From: JAWWPG01 sp033850885
Lineage (GTDB): Bacteria; Actinomycetota; Actinomycetes; Propionibacteriales; Nocardioidaceae
Direction: 5' to 3'
Length of the DNA stretch: 64,000 nt
Assembly (NCBI GenBank): GCA_033850885.1
Contig: JAWWPG010000063.1
Coordinates: forward strand, 1-64,000
The notes below the pieces were generated by a model. The model was not told the DNA's origin. It worked only from the letters and a program-made list of their open reading frames with translations, and did no database searches. Position numbers and translations under genes: made by a program. Numbering within the stretch: the stretch's first letter is position 1; every line of letters begins with the position of its first letter. Shown one piece after another: positions 46,414 to 54,198 of this stretch.

Positions 46414-47159
46414 GCGAGCAACGCCGTCTCGTGGTGATCCCGACGTACAACGAGGCACAGAACATCGAGCTGGTCCTGGACCGGGTTCGCGCCTGCGTTC
46501 CGTCGCTCGATGTGCTCGTCGTCGACGACGGGTCGCCCGACGGCACCGGCGAGCTCGCCGAGAAGGTGGCCGCCCACGACGGGCACGTGCACGTCCTGCA
46601 TCGAGAGGCCAAGGCCGGGCTGGGCGCCGCCTACCTGGCGGGCTTCGCGTGGGGACTCGACCGCGGCTACGACGTCATCATCGAGATGGACGCGGACGGT
46701 TCGCATCTGCCGGAGCAGCTGCCTCGCCTGCTGGAGCCGCTGAGCGGTGCGGACCTGGTGCTCGGCGCCCGCTGGGTGCCGGGTGGCCGGGTCGTCAACT
46801 GGCCGCGACGTCGAGAGGTGCTGTCCCGAGGTGGCAACCTCTATGCCCGGCTGGCTCTCGGCTTGCCCCTGCACGACGCCACCGGGGGCTTCCGCGCTTT
46901 CCGGCGGGAGACGCTCGAGGGCATCCGGCTGGGGACCGTCACGTCACAGGGCTACTGTTTCCAGGTCGACATGGCGCGGCGGGCAGTCACCGCCGGCTAC
47001 CGGGTCGTCGAGGTCCCGATCACCTTCGTGGAGCGGGAGTACGGAGAGTCCAAGATGAGCGGACACATCGTGCGGGAAGCGCTCGTCAACGTCACGCGCT
47101 GGGGTGTGCAGCATCGGGTCCGCCAGCTTGCTGGCCTGGCGCGTCGGAGGCGCCCATGA
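46410..47159 (+). CDS. ppm1: Polyprenol monophosphomannose synthase
   Basis: GT2 enzyme making polyprenyl-phospho-mannose from GDP-mannose for lipoglycans and protein O-mannosylation. The 249 residues show VVIPTYNEAQNIELV, VVDDGSPDGTGEL and IEMDADGSHLPEQLPRLL, then FVEREYGESKMSG. GTG 46410 overlaps the lnt stop by four bases. In mycobacteria the equivalent domain is fused to Lnt; here it is separate but coupled. fxsA overlaps its stop by four bases. Confidence 0.92.
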   Translation: MSEQRRLVVIPTYNEAQNIELVLDRVRACVPSLDVLVVDDGSPDGTGELAEKVAAHDGHVHVLHREAKAGLGAAYLAGFAWGLDRGYDVIIEMDADGSHLPEQLPRLLEPLSGADLVLGARWVPGGRVVNWPRRREVLSRGGNLYARLALGLPLHDATGGFRAFRRETLEGIRLGTVTSQGYCFQVDMARRAVTAGYRVVEVPITFVEREYGESKMSGHIVREALVNVTRWGVQHRVRQLAGLARRRRP

Positions 47160-47602
47160 GAGCGGTAATCCTGCTCGCCGTCTTCATCGGGCTACCGATC
47201 CTGGAGATCTACGTCATCATCCAGGTGGGTCAGGCGATCGGCGCGATGCCGACGATCCTGCTGCTGATCGCCGAGTCGGCGCTCGGCGCGTGGGTCGTGA
47301 AGCGTGAGGGCCGCCGGGCCTGGCGAGCGCTCAGCGAGGCGGTCGCGAGTGGCAGGCTGCCTGGCCGGGAGCTCGCCGACGCCGCGGTCGTGCTGGTCGG
47401 CGGAGTGCTCCTGCTGACGCCGGGGTTCGTGACCGACCTGTTCGGCTTCCTCTTCGTACTGCCCCTCACCCGGCCGCTGGCACGCCGAGCGCTTTCGGCG
47501 CTGGTGTCGCACCGCATCATCCGAACCGGCGACGGCGGCGGGTTCTCGCGCAGGCGTGGGGGAGTGCACCAGATCTACCACGACGACCCGCCTGGTCCGT
47601 AG
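47156..47602 (+). CDS. fxsA: FxsA family membrane protein
   Basis: 148-residue membrane protein with N-terminal hydrophobic segments (AVILLAVFIGLPILEIYVII) and two further ones (ADAAVVLVGGVLLLTPGFV and the next), separated by the family motif GRRAWRALSEAVASGRLPG. The C-terminal tail is cytoplasmic-like and basic. FxsA relates to phage-exclusion suppression in E. coli; role here unknown. The ATG overlaps ppm1 (ATGA) and a bidirectional terminator follows. Confidence 0.9.
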   Translation: MRAVILLAVFIGLPILEIYVIIQVGQAIGAMPTILLLIAESALGAWVVKREGRRAWRALSEAVASGRLPGRELADAAVVLVGGVLLLTPGFVTDLFGFLFVLPLTRPLARRALSALVSHRIIRTGDGGGFSRRRGGVHQIYHDDPPGP

Positions 47603-47621
47603 ACGACGTCCGTTGACGGCA

Positions 47622-47653
47622 ACGAGGCGCCACCCCCAGGGGTGACGCCTCGT
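47622..47653 (+). terminator. Bidirectional terminator between fxsA and rbpA
   Basis: ACGAGGCG-CACCCC and GGGG-TG-CGCCTCGT form a near-perfect hairpin of about 14 bp (one mismatch) with a three-base loop. It lies between two converging genes. No T-run. Confidence 0.65.
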
Positions 47654-47682
47654 GCAGCACTCGGTGTCTCAGGCTGTGTGGT

Positions 47683-48096
47683 TCAGGCCGTCTTCTGAGC
47701 TTTGGGCTTCGCCTTGGTCGCGGTCCGACTGGCACCGCGACGGTGCAGGTGGGCCGGTCCGATGTCGCCGTTGCGGAGCAGCTCCAGCCGCTCCGACAGG
47801 ATGTCCTCGAGCTCGGGAATGGACCTGCGCTCGAGAAGCATGTCCCAGTGGGTCCTCGCCGGCTTCTCCACCTTGACGTCTGGGGCACTGCCGTGGCGCT
47901 GCTGGGACTCTGCCCCACAGCGTGGGCACTCCCAAAGGAATGGGACCTCTGCGTCCTCTGCCATCGGGATCTCGAACTCGTGGCCGTTCGGGCAGTCGTA
48001 GATCACCCGCTGCCGTGGAGCGAACTCGATGCCGCTCTCGTCTTCGAAGCTCGTTCCCCCGAGGCGTGAACCTCGAAGTGTCGCTCGCTCTGACAT
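47683..48096 (-). CDS. rbpA: RNA polymerase-binding protein RbpA
   Basis: Actinobacterial transcription factor that binds the beta' subunit region and sigma domain 2 and stabilises open complexes at housekeeping promoters. The 137-residue protein has a basic N-terminal tail (RGSRLGG), the core zinc-like fold with Cys in YDCPNGHEFEIP and ECPRCGAESQQ, the linker ARTHWDMLLERRSIPELE and the sigma interaction helix DILSERLELLRNGDI. The tail is Lys/Ala-rich. ATG has GGGGAGC just upstream. A SigR-type promoter lies 90 bases upstream. Confidence 0.95.
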   Translation of the reverse strand: MSERATLRGSRLGGTSFEDESGIEFAPRQRVIYDCPNGHEFEIPMAEDAEVPFLWECPRCGAESQQRHGSAPDVKVEKPARTHWDMLLERRSIPELEDILSERLELLRNGDIGPAHLHRRGASRTATKAKPKAQKTA

Positions 48097-48185
48097 GTGC
48101 TCCCCGCTTTTCTGTTGATCCCCGTTACAACATCATCCGGCGCCGGGATCTCCGGCACGTCATCAATCTTGCCGACATGTTTCCT

Positions 48186-48211
48186 AACGCGTCGACAGTG
48201 ACAATGATTCC
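48186..48211 (-). promoter_or_regulatory. SigR/SigH-type promoter of rbpA
   Basis: On the minus strand GGAAT (48211-48207) and GTT (48188-48186) are separated by exactly 18 bases, the consensus of the thiol-stress sigma factors SigR (Streptomyces) and SigH (mycobacteria). It lies about 90 bases upstream of the rbpA start with a leader of roughly 80 nt. rbpA is a known SigR target in Streptomyces. Confidence 0.7.
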
Positions 48212-48279
48212 CTGCCGGACTGAGATTCCCCTGAGACGCACCGGTGACCTAGCCGAGACTTTTGTGGGGTCACGCTTTC

Positions 48280-49635
48280 TCAGATCCGCGCCGGCACTGC
48301 GTTGCCAGCCTCCTCGACGCCACGACGGGCGTCCACCCGGGTCATCAAAGCGAGCCCGACCACGAAGAACGCGACCAGCGAGAGGATCGCCGGCCGGTAG
48401 GAGGCCGTCCACTGGTGGACGAGCCCGAAGACGAGCGTGCCGAGCCAGCTGGTGCCCCGCTCGCACGCCTGGTAGAGGCTGAAGTACTCCGCCTCGCGAC
48501 CGCGGGGGATCAGCTGGCTGAAGAACGACCTGGACAGCGCCTGCGAGCCGCCGAGCACGATCGCGATGAGCACCGCGAGCAGCAGGAAGGGCGTGAGGGC
48601 ATGCGCCGGCACGAAGTACGCGAGGACGACGATCACCATCCAGGCGCCCAGCCCGGTCGCGATCGTGCGATGGGTACCCCACCTGCCAGCGAGCCCGCCG
48701 AACAGAAGCGCGCCGCCGAAGGCCACGAACTGGACCATCAGGATCGTCGCGATCAGCACGGAGGTCGAGAAGCCGAGCTGCTTCTCGCCGTACGTCGACG
48801 CCACCGTGATGACCGTCTGGGTGCCGTCGTTGAAGAAGAGATAGGCGACCAGGAAGAGCAGCGTGACCGGGTAGGCGCGCAGACCGTGCAGCGTGGACCA
48901 CAGCTGACCGAAGCTCTGCCGGACCAGACCCCCGCGGCGGCGGTCGGCAAGGATCGCCGGCCGGTCGCGGATGCCCCGATACGGGATGACCGTGAACCCG
49001 GCCCACCAGAGCCCGGCGCTGAGCAGGCAGAGCCGGACCGCCAGCGCCTTGTCGACGCCGAAGCTGTCGTGCGCCAACACGACGAGCAGGTTGAGGGCCA
49101 GCAACAGCCCGCCGCCGAGATAGCCCAAGGCCCATCCGCGCGAGGACACGTGGTCCCGCTCGTCCGGGCTGGCGATCTCGCACAGGATCGAGTCGTAGAT
49201 CACCAGGCTCGAACCGAGACAGATGTTCGCGAGCAGCAGCAGGATGACACCGAGCTGCCAGTCGCCACCGGTGACGAAGAACATGCAGGCGGCGAACGTG
49301 CTGCCGAGCCACGCGAACGAGGCCATCAGCAGCTTCTTGCTGGCGGACCTGTCCGCCACCGCTCCGACCACCGGGAGCGCCAGCGCGGAGAGGATCGTCG
49401 ACAGCGTGACCACATAGAAGACGAGGGACCCCGGAGAGACGTGCAGGCTCAGCACGGTGAGGTCCCTCGTACACGGACGCGCATCGGTCCCGACCCGGCC
49501 GCAGGCGGACTTCTCGGCGACGGAGATCAGGTAAGGGGAGAAGAGCACGGTGCCGACCGTCGTGACATAGCCGGAGTTGGCCCAGTCGAAGAAGTACCAG
49601 GCCCGCCACTCCCGGTGGCGTTCCTCGCCGGTCAT
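48280..49635 (-). CDS. MFS transporter of the UMF1/Atg22 type
   Basis: 451-residue, about twelve transmembrane segments. The family start EWRAWYFFDWANSGYVTTV and the internal motifs LIPRGREAEYFSLYQACERG and FFNDGTQTVITVASTYG match the UMF1 group, related to yeast Atg22 amino-acid effluxers. Substrate in bacteria is unknown. It starts 3 bases after the glycerophosphodiesterase stop, so they form an operon. No signal for regulation was seen. Confidence 0.88.
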   Translation of the reverse strand: MTGEERHREWRAWYFFDWANSGYVTTVGTVLFSPYLISVAEKSACGRVGTDARPCTRDLTVLSLHVSPGSLVFYVVTLSTILSALALPVVGAVADRSASKKLLMASFAWLGSTFAACMFFVTGGDWQLGVILLLLANICLGSSLVIYDSILCEIASPDERDHVSSRGWALGYLGGGLLLALNLLVVLAHDSFGVDKALAVRLCLLSAGLWWAGFTVIPYRGIRDRPAILADRRRGGLVRQSFGQLWSTLHGLRAYPVTLLFLVAYLFFNDGTQTVITVASTYGEKQLGFSTSVLIATILMVQFVAFGGALLFGGLAGRWGTHRTIATGLGAWMVIVVLAYFVPAHALTPFLLLAVLIAIVLGGSQALSRSFFSQLIPRGREAEYFSLYQACERGTSWLGTLVFGLVHQWTASYRPAILSLVAFFVVGLALMTRVDARRGVEEAGNAVPARI

Positions 49636-49638
49636 CGG

Positions 49639-50439
49639 CTAGCCGCTCCACTGCCCGCGGGCGGTGAGCACGTCACGCAGCAGGTCGGCCCGGTCGCTGA
49701 TGATGCCGTCGACTCCCAGGTCCAGCAGCCGGCACATCTCTGCGGGCTCGTCGACCGTCCAGACGTGCACCTGCTTACGCAGCTCGTGCGCCCGCTCGAT
49801 GAACGCCGCATTCACCAGGTCGAGCCTTCCGGCGGTGACCGGGACCTGTGCGGCGAGGCCGGTGTGACCGGTCGCGAGTCGGCGCAGGGCGTACGTCGGT
49901 AGCAGTCTGATGCCGGCGACACCGGGCGGTGTGAACGAGGTAGCGACCCGTGGACCGAGCCGGGCCCGGACCCGGCTCATCCGCCACGGCGAGAAGGACG
50001 CCACGCAGACCCGGTCCCACGCGCGGTGCTCAGCGATGACTCGGGCGAGCGGCTCGACGGCGTTGCGCGCCTTGCAGTCGATGTTCAGCCGGAGCTCCGG
50101 CCAGCACGTGAGGATGTCGCTGAGCAGCGGGATCGGCTCCCGACCTCCGATCCTCGCGATTCGCACGCGGTCGTACGGCAGCCGTGCGACGGCTCCGAAC
50201 AGGTCGGTGACCCGGTCGAACGTCGGGTCGTGGAAGGCCAGCACCGTCCCGTCGCTGGTCGCCTGCACGTCGGTCTCGACGTACCGGTAACCGAGCCTGA
50301 CCGCGGACTCGAACGCGACCATCGAGTTCTCGAGCCCGACGTTGTCGCCGGTCAACGCGCCACCACGGTGCGCGAAGGCCAATGGCCGGCCGGCGTTGTC
50401 GAAGAACGGGTAGTCGTCAGCGCCGCGCACCCAGCTCAC
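49639..50439 (-). CDS. Glycerophosphodiester phosphodiesterase
   Basis: GDPD-family enzyme of 266 residues hydrolysing glycerophosphodiesters to glycerol 3-phosphate and alcohol. Catalytic motifs are FAHRGG near residue 23, GLENSMVAFESA, ETDVQATSDG and AFHDPTFDRVT; the C-terminal part has VWTVDEPAEMCRLLDLGVDG. GTG 50439 is chosen; the frame runs 14 codons upstream into a 22-bp tandem repeat, starting at a TTG, which is not a sensible coding region. No signal peptide is visible, so it is likely cytoplasmic. Confidence 0.85.
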   Translation of the reverse strand: MSWVRGADDYPFFDNAGRPLAFAHRGGALTGDNVGLENSMVAFESAVRLGYRYVETDVQATSDGTVLAFHDPTFDRVTDLFGAVARLPYDRVRIARIGGREPIPLLSDILTCWPELRLNIDCKARNAVEPLARVIAEHRAWDRVCVASFSPWRMSRVRARLGPRVATSFTPPGVAGIRLLPTYALRRLATGHTGLAAQVPVTAGRLDLVNAAFIERAHELRKQVHVWTVDEPAEMCRLLDLGVDGIISDRADLLRDVLTARGQWSG

Positions 50440-50469
50440 AGGCAGCAGTATGCCCGCCGGTCCGCTGTT

Positions 50470-50637
50470 GAGCCGTCGCAAAGTTGCCGTCGAGCCGTCG
50501 CAAAGTTGGCTTTGAGCCGTCGCAAAGTTGCCGTCGAGCCGTCGCAGAGTTGCCGTCGAGCCGTCGCAAAGTTGGCTTTGAGCCGTCGCAAAGTTGCCGT
50601 CGAGCCGTCGCAGGGTTGGCTTTGAGCCGTCGAGAAG
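50470..50637 (+). repeat. 22-bp tandem repeat array
   Basis: Seven full copies and a partial eighth of a 22-bp unit, all starting GAGCCGTCGC, in two alternating versions whose ends differ: GTTGCCGTC and GTTGGCTTT. Order of versions: C, T, C, C, T, C, T, then the partial copy ends in agaag. The unit is close to two helical turns. It lies between the oxidoreductase stop and the glycerophosphodiesterase start, both on the minus strand. Confidence 0.95.
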
Positions 50638-50642
50638 CTTGG

Positions 50643-51515
50643 TCAGAACTTCGCGGCCAGCGGGATGAGTCTCTCACCCAGGATCTCGAGCGGAGTGATC
50701 TCGGAGACTCGCGCCACCACGCTGTGGGTCTCCGAGATCCCGAGACCGGCCAGGGTGCGAAGCTGCTCGAGGAGGGAGTCGACGTTCTCCCCGTCCTCGC
50801 CAGGGTCCAGCGGCAGCATCACGGTCTTCTCGATCTCGTCGTAGTCGCGGCCGAGGTCCTCGCAGTGCCCACGCAGCACCTCGAGCTTGTGCTCGAGCTC
50901 CGGGCTCGGGAACAGGTTGCACGCCTGGGCGTACTGGGCGACCAACCGCAGGGTCTTCTTCTCGCCGCTGCCGCCGATGAGGATGGGCGGGTGCGGGCGG
51001 GTCAGCGACTGCGGCGAGTTGAGCGTGCGCTCGAGGTGGTAGTGCGAGCCGTCGAACACGCCGTCGCTGTCACTCCACATCTGCTGGCAGATCCGAAGTG
51101 CCTCCTCGAGCCGTTCGAACCGCTCGGCGAGAGGCGGAAACGGCAGACCCAGACCACGCGCCTCGGGCTCGTTCCAGGCCGCCCCGATGCCGAGCCACGC
51201 CCGGCCACCGGACAGCACGTCGAGGGTGGTGACCATCTTGGCGAGGAGCCCCGGCTCGCGGTAGACCACCGCGCTGACCCAGGCGCCCAGCTCGACCCGC
51301 GAGGTGTGGGCGGCCAGGAAGCCGAGGGTCGTGTATGCCTCGAGCATCTCGTGCTCCGGTGGCCCGAGGAACCCGATCTGCCACACGTGGTCCATCACGC
51401 TGACTCTCGCGAAACCGGCGTCCTCGGCCGCCCCGGCGACCCGAGCCAGGTCCTTGGCGAGCGTGGGTGGTCCGCCCGGCCAGGTGAAATCTGCGATGTG
51501 CAACCCGATCTTCAT
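50643..51515 (-). CDS. LLM class F420-dependent oxidoreductase
   Basis: Luciferase-like monooxygenase fold, 290 residues. Typical stretches are MKIGLHIADFTWPGG, FARVSVMDHVW, the central LDVLSGGRAWLGIGAAWNE and the C-terminal PPILIGGSGEKKTLRLVAQY, as in F420-using members; the substrate is not deducible. ATG 51515 has GAAGGG 8 nt upstream; the frame extends six codons further. A 30-base upstream TAGCGT is the likely -10. The 22-bp tandem repeat begins 5 bases after its stop. Confidence 0.85.
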   Translation of the reverse strand: MKIGLHIADFTWPGGPPTLAKDLARVAGAAEDAGFARVSVMDHVWQIGFLGPPEHEMLEAYTTLGFLAAHTSRVELGAWVSAVVYREPGLLAKMVTTLDVLSGGRAWLGIGAAWNEPEARGLGLPFPPLAERFERLEEALRICQQMWSDSDGVFDGSHYHLERTLNSPQSLTRPHPPILIGGSGEKKTLRLVAQYAQACNLFPSPELEHKLEVLRGHCEDLGRDYDEIEKTVMLPLDPGEDGENVDSLLEQLRTLAGLGISETHSVVARVSEITPLEILGERLIPLAAKF

Positions 51516-51615
51516 CCGTTCGACCCTTCGCATAGACGTCGTGGCCTACGCTAGCCGGGCTTGCCCGGTTCGGACCTTCGGTCCATCGCCGGACTGCGTC
51601 GCCGGGATGCGTCGG

Positions 51616-52035
51616 TCAGGCGGCGTCGTCGATGTGGATGGCGCGCGCCCGGCCGCGGGTGACGACGTACACGCCGTGACAAACCAGGCCACGCTGGTGA
51701 CAGACGCGGTAGCAGGCACGGAACCATGACCGGTCGTAGTGCTGGACCTGCTCGCTGCCCGGTCGGGTAAGGCCGAGGGCCAGGCCGGCCAAGCTGGGTG
51801 TGCTCTCGCGCTTGAACGCGTGCAGCAACATCCCCAACACGTCGGCGTTCTCACTCGGGGATGCGTCCAGGTCGCAGTTGGCGACCAGCAGGTGTGCCAG
51901 CGGACGAGACTCCGCGTCACAGCAGACCAGCAGCGCGGTGGCTCCGGTGAGGTCGCCGCCCCGCACCGCCCGGCGAAAGTGGTCCTCCGCCTGGTCGGGG
52001 TCGTTGAGCCGTGGCATCCATGCTGAGTTCGACAT
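51616..52035 (-). CDS. Hypothetical protein, Cys/His-rich C-terminus
   Basis: 139 residues; no known family recognised. It starts MSNSAWMPRLNDPDQAEDHF, has an Asp/Ala-rich middle (VANCDLDASPSENADVLGML) and a C-terminal segment ACYRVCHQRGLVCHGVYVVTR with three Cys and two His, which could bind metal. The gene is divergent from the zinc-ribbon gene across a 151-base gap that contains a long inverted repeat. Confidence 0.7.
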   Translation of the reverse strand: MSNSAWMPRLNDPDQAEDHFRRAVRGGDLTGATALLVCCDAESRPLAHLLVANCDLDASPSENADVLGMLLHAFKRESTPSLAGLALGLTRPGSEQVQHYDRSWFRACYRVCHQRGLVCHGVYVVTRGRARAIHIDDAA

Positions 52036-52055
52036 TCGCCGATGGTTCCGCAGGG

Positions 52056-52087
52056 TGGCTGTGGATTGCAGCGACGATCCACAGCCA
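52056..52087 (+). repeat. 11-bp inverted repeat with DnaA-box-like arms
   Basis: TGGCTGTGGAT at 52056-52066 pairs with ATCCACAGCCA at 52077-52087 around a 10-base loop. Each arm contains TGTGGAT/ATCCACA, which matches 7 of 9 positions of the DnaA box TTATCCACA. It lies between two divergent genes and could be a shared operator or a hairpin. Confidence 0.7.
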
Positions 52088-52174
52088 TGATGTGGTATCG
52101 GGCAGGCGCATCCGAGCGATGCGGACCACCGCGCCCCGGTCGCACCCTTGGGCGAACGGCTTCGCTCGACGTAC

Positions 52175-52180
52175 TACCGT
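52175..52180 (+). promoter_or_regulatory. -10 box TACCGT, zinc-ribbon gene
   Basis: TACCGT ends 6 nt before the ATG at 52187, on the plus-strand side of the divergent gap. Confidence 0.35.
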
Positions 52181-52186
52181 TGACTC

Positions 52187-52453
52187 ATGTCCGCCATGAC
52201 CTGCCCAGACTGCGGGGGCGAGATGACCAGGCGCGAGCGGGCGGGCGTGTCGGTGGCGCAGTGCACGTCGTGCGAAGGTCTGTTCCTGCGTGGCATCGAC
52301 CGAGGTCGCCTGATCGAGCAGGAGAACGAGTGGCACGCCTCGTCCGGCCCGTCCACGCAACCGCTTCCGCGGATCACGGCCGGGATGACTGCCCCCGCCG
52401 CCTTCACCGGCCCGGTTCAGGCCCGCGCGTTCGTCGACGAGCTCTTCGGCTGA
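52187..52453 (+). CDS. TFIIB-type zinc-ribbon domain protein
   Basis: 88-residue protein. The N-terminal zinc ribbon is MTCPDCGGEMTRRERAGV followed by CTSCEGLFLRGIDRGRL, that is CxxC at 6-9 and CxxC at about 27-30. The C-terminal half is less ordered. ATG 52187 is three codons before a second ATG that could also start it. A perfect palindrome lies 29 bases after the stop. Proteins of this sort are common in actinobacteria, role unknown. Confidence 0.85.
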   Translation: MSAMTCPDCGGEMTRRERAGVSVAQCTSCEGLFLRGIDRGRLIEQENEWHASSGPSTQPLPRITAGMTAPAAFTGPVQARAFVDELFG

Positions 52454-52481
52454 CGGCGTACCTGAGACGTCCTTAGGACGT

Positions 52482-52505
52482 GTTTGGGTGGTGCACCACC
52501 CAAAC
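52482..52505 (+). terminator. 24-bp perfect palindrome, GGTGCACC family
   Basis: GTTTGGGTGGTGCACCACCC (continuing AAAC) is fully self-complementary and lies between converging genes. A smaller palindrome, ACGTCC-TTA-GGACGT, immediately precedes it (52466-52480). It may terminate both; a partner element lies at 37350-37435. Confidence 0.6.
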
Positions 52506-52523
52506 GCCCACAGCGAGGTCGGC

Positions 52524-54053
52524 TCAGATGTCGCGGAACGTCTCGATCTGGGCGCCGAGGCGGTTGAGGCGCTCGGCGAGGTCCTCGTACCCGCGGTTGA
52601 TCACGTAGACGTTGCGCAGCACCGACGTACCCTTCGCCGCCATCATCGCGAGCAGGATCACCACCGCGGGGCGAAGCGCCGGCGGGCACATCAGCTCGGC
52701 CGCCGACCAGTGCGTGGGGCCCTCGACCAGCACCCGGTGCGGATCCAGCAGCGTCACGGAGGCGCCGAGCTTCGTGAGCTCGGTCAGGTAGATGGCGCGG
52801 TTCTCGTAGACCCAGTCGTGGATCATCGTCTGTCCTTCGGCCGTGGCAGCGATCACCGCGAAGAACGGCAGGTTGTCGATGTTGAGACCCGGGAACGGCA
52901 TCGGATGCACCTTGTCGAGCGGCGCGTGCAGCGTCGACTCGTGGGTCGTGATGTCCACGAGGCGGGTGTGACCGTTCTCGGCGAGGTACTCGTCACTGCG
53001 CTCGTAGTTGAAGCCCATCTCCTCGAGCAGCGCCAGCTCGATCTCGAGGAACTCGATGGGTGCCCGCCGGATCGTGATGTGCGACGAGGTGACGATCGCC
53101 GCAGCGAGCAGGCTCATCGCCTCGATCGGGTCCTCCGAAGGGGCGTAGTCCACGTCGACGTCGATGTCGGCGACGCCGTGGACCGACAGCGTCGTCGTCC
53201 CGATCCCGTCGACTCGCACGCCGAGCTTCGTCAGGAAGAAGCAGAGGTCCTGGACCATGTAGTTCGGGCTCGCGTTGCGGATCACGGTCTGGCCGGGGCG
53301 CCGAGCGGCGGCGAGGAGCGCGTTCTCGGTGACCGTGTCGCCGCGCTCCGTGAGCACGATCGGCCGGGTCGGTGACACGGAGGGGTTGACCTGCGCGTGG
53401 TAGCTGCCCTCGGTCGCCTTCACCTCCAGCCCGAACGGCCGGAGCGCGGCGAGGTGCGGCTCGACGGTACGTCGACCCAGGTCGCAGCCCCCGGCGTACG
53501 GCAGCTCGAACGTCTGACGGTCATGCAGCAGCGGTCCCAGGAACATGATGATGCTCCGGGTACGGCGAGCTGCGGCCTCGTCGATGGCGCTCAGGTCGAG
53601 GTACTCGGGGGCCACCAGCTCGAGGTCGTTGTCGGCGCCTTGCCAGGTGTAGCGGAATCCGATGCTGGCCAGCACCTCGAGGATCCGGTTGACCTCCTCG
53701 ATCCGGGCCACCTTCCGCAGCGTCGTCCGGCCCTTGTTGAGCAAGGACGCGCACAGCAGGGCGACGCCGGCGTTCTTGCTCGACTTCACGGTGATGGAGC
53801 CCGACAACGTCGTACCGCCTGCGACGCGCAGATGCATCGGCCCCGACACCCCGAGGGAGACGAGCTCGGAGTCGAGGGCCTCGCCGATCCTGGCGAGCAT
53901 ATCGAGGGTGAGGTTCTGGTGACCGCGCTCGATCCGGTTGACCGCGCTCTGGCTGGTGCCCAAGGTGTCGGCGAGCTCGGCCTGGGTCAGCGCCCGGTGC
54001 TTGCGTGCATCGCGGATGAGGTTGCCGATACGGCGCAGGTAGTCATCGCTCAT
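52524..54053 (-). CDS. HTH-MurA fusion: UDP-GlcNAc 1-carboxyvinyltransferase-like protein with N-terminal XRE domain
   Basis: 509 residues. Residues 5-66 are an XRE/cro helix-turn-helix (LTQAELADTLGTSQSAVNRI); from about 73 a MurA/EPSP-synthase fold follows, with SKNAG (Lys93, Asn94), the active-site Cys190 in YAGGCDLGRR, an Asp in PGLNIDNLP and an Arg in PPALRPAVV, matching all catalytic positions of MurA. It could transfer enolpyruvate to UDP-GlcNAc, or act as a sensor of that substrate. ATG 54053 is used; frame opens 31 codons further. glmS lies 145 bases upstream in the same direction. Confidence 0.88.
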   Translation of the reverse strand: MSDDYLRRIGNLIRDARKHRALTQAELADTLGTSQSAVNRIERGHQNLTLDMLARIGEALDSELVSLGVSGPMHLRVAGGTTLSGSITVKSSKNAGVALLCASLLNKGRTTLRKVARIEEVNRILEVLASIGFRYTWQGADNDLELVAPEYLDLSAIDEAAARRTRSIIMFLGPLLHDRQTFELPYAGGCDLGRRTVEPHLAALRPFGLEVKATEGSYHAQVNPSVSPTRPIVLTERGDTVTENALLAAARRPGQTVIRNASPNYMVQDLCFFLTKLGVRVDGIGTTTLSVHGVADIDVDVDYAPSEDPIEAMSLLAAAIVTSSHITIRRAPIEFLEIELALLEEMGFNYERSDEYLAENGHTRLVDITTHESTLHAPLDKVHPMPFPGLNIDNLPFFAVIAATAEGQTMIHDWVYENRAIYLTELTKLGASVTLLDPHRVLVEGPTHWSAAELMCPPALRPAVVILLAMMAAKGTSVLRNVYVINRGYEDLAERLNRLGAQIETFRDI

Positions 54054-54063
54054 GGCCCGAGAG

Positions 54064-54081
54064 TATCTCATATCTGAGATA
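54064..54081 (-). promoter_or_regulatory. Palindrome over the HTH-MurA promoter
   Basis: TATCTCA-TATC-TGAGATA (7-bp arms, 4-base spacer) lies 10 bases before the ATG at 54053, AT-rich in GC-rich surroundings, so it probably contains the -10 region. The XRE domain of the gene product is the obvious candidate to bind it, giving autoregulation. Confidence 0.55.
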
Positions 54082-54198
54082 TTGCTGAGCCGCCACGCGG
54101 TCGGCGCGTCCATATCCTCCACGGGCTGGGCCGCCTCGATCGTCACACCGGTCAGACGCAGAGCGCACCTCGCACGTTGCCTGTCGCCGGCGAGCGGG

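Noticed and set aside
48125..49651. Second minus-strand frame over the UMF1 transporter
   Set aside because: Overlaps the transporter in another frame; Arg-rich and without membrane segments.
50470..50637. CRISPR array
   Set aside because: The repeat units are directly adjacent with no spacers and no cas genes are in the window.
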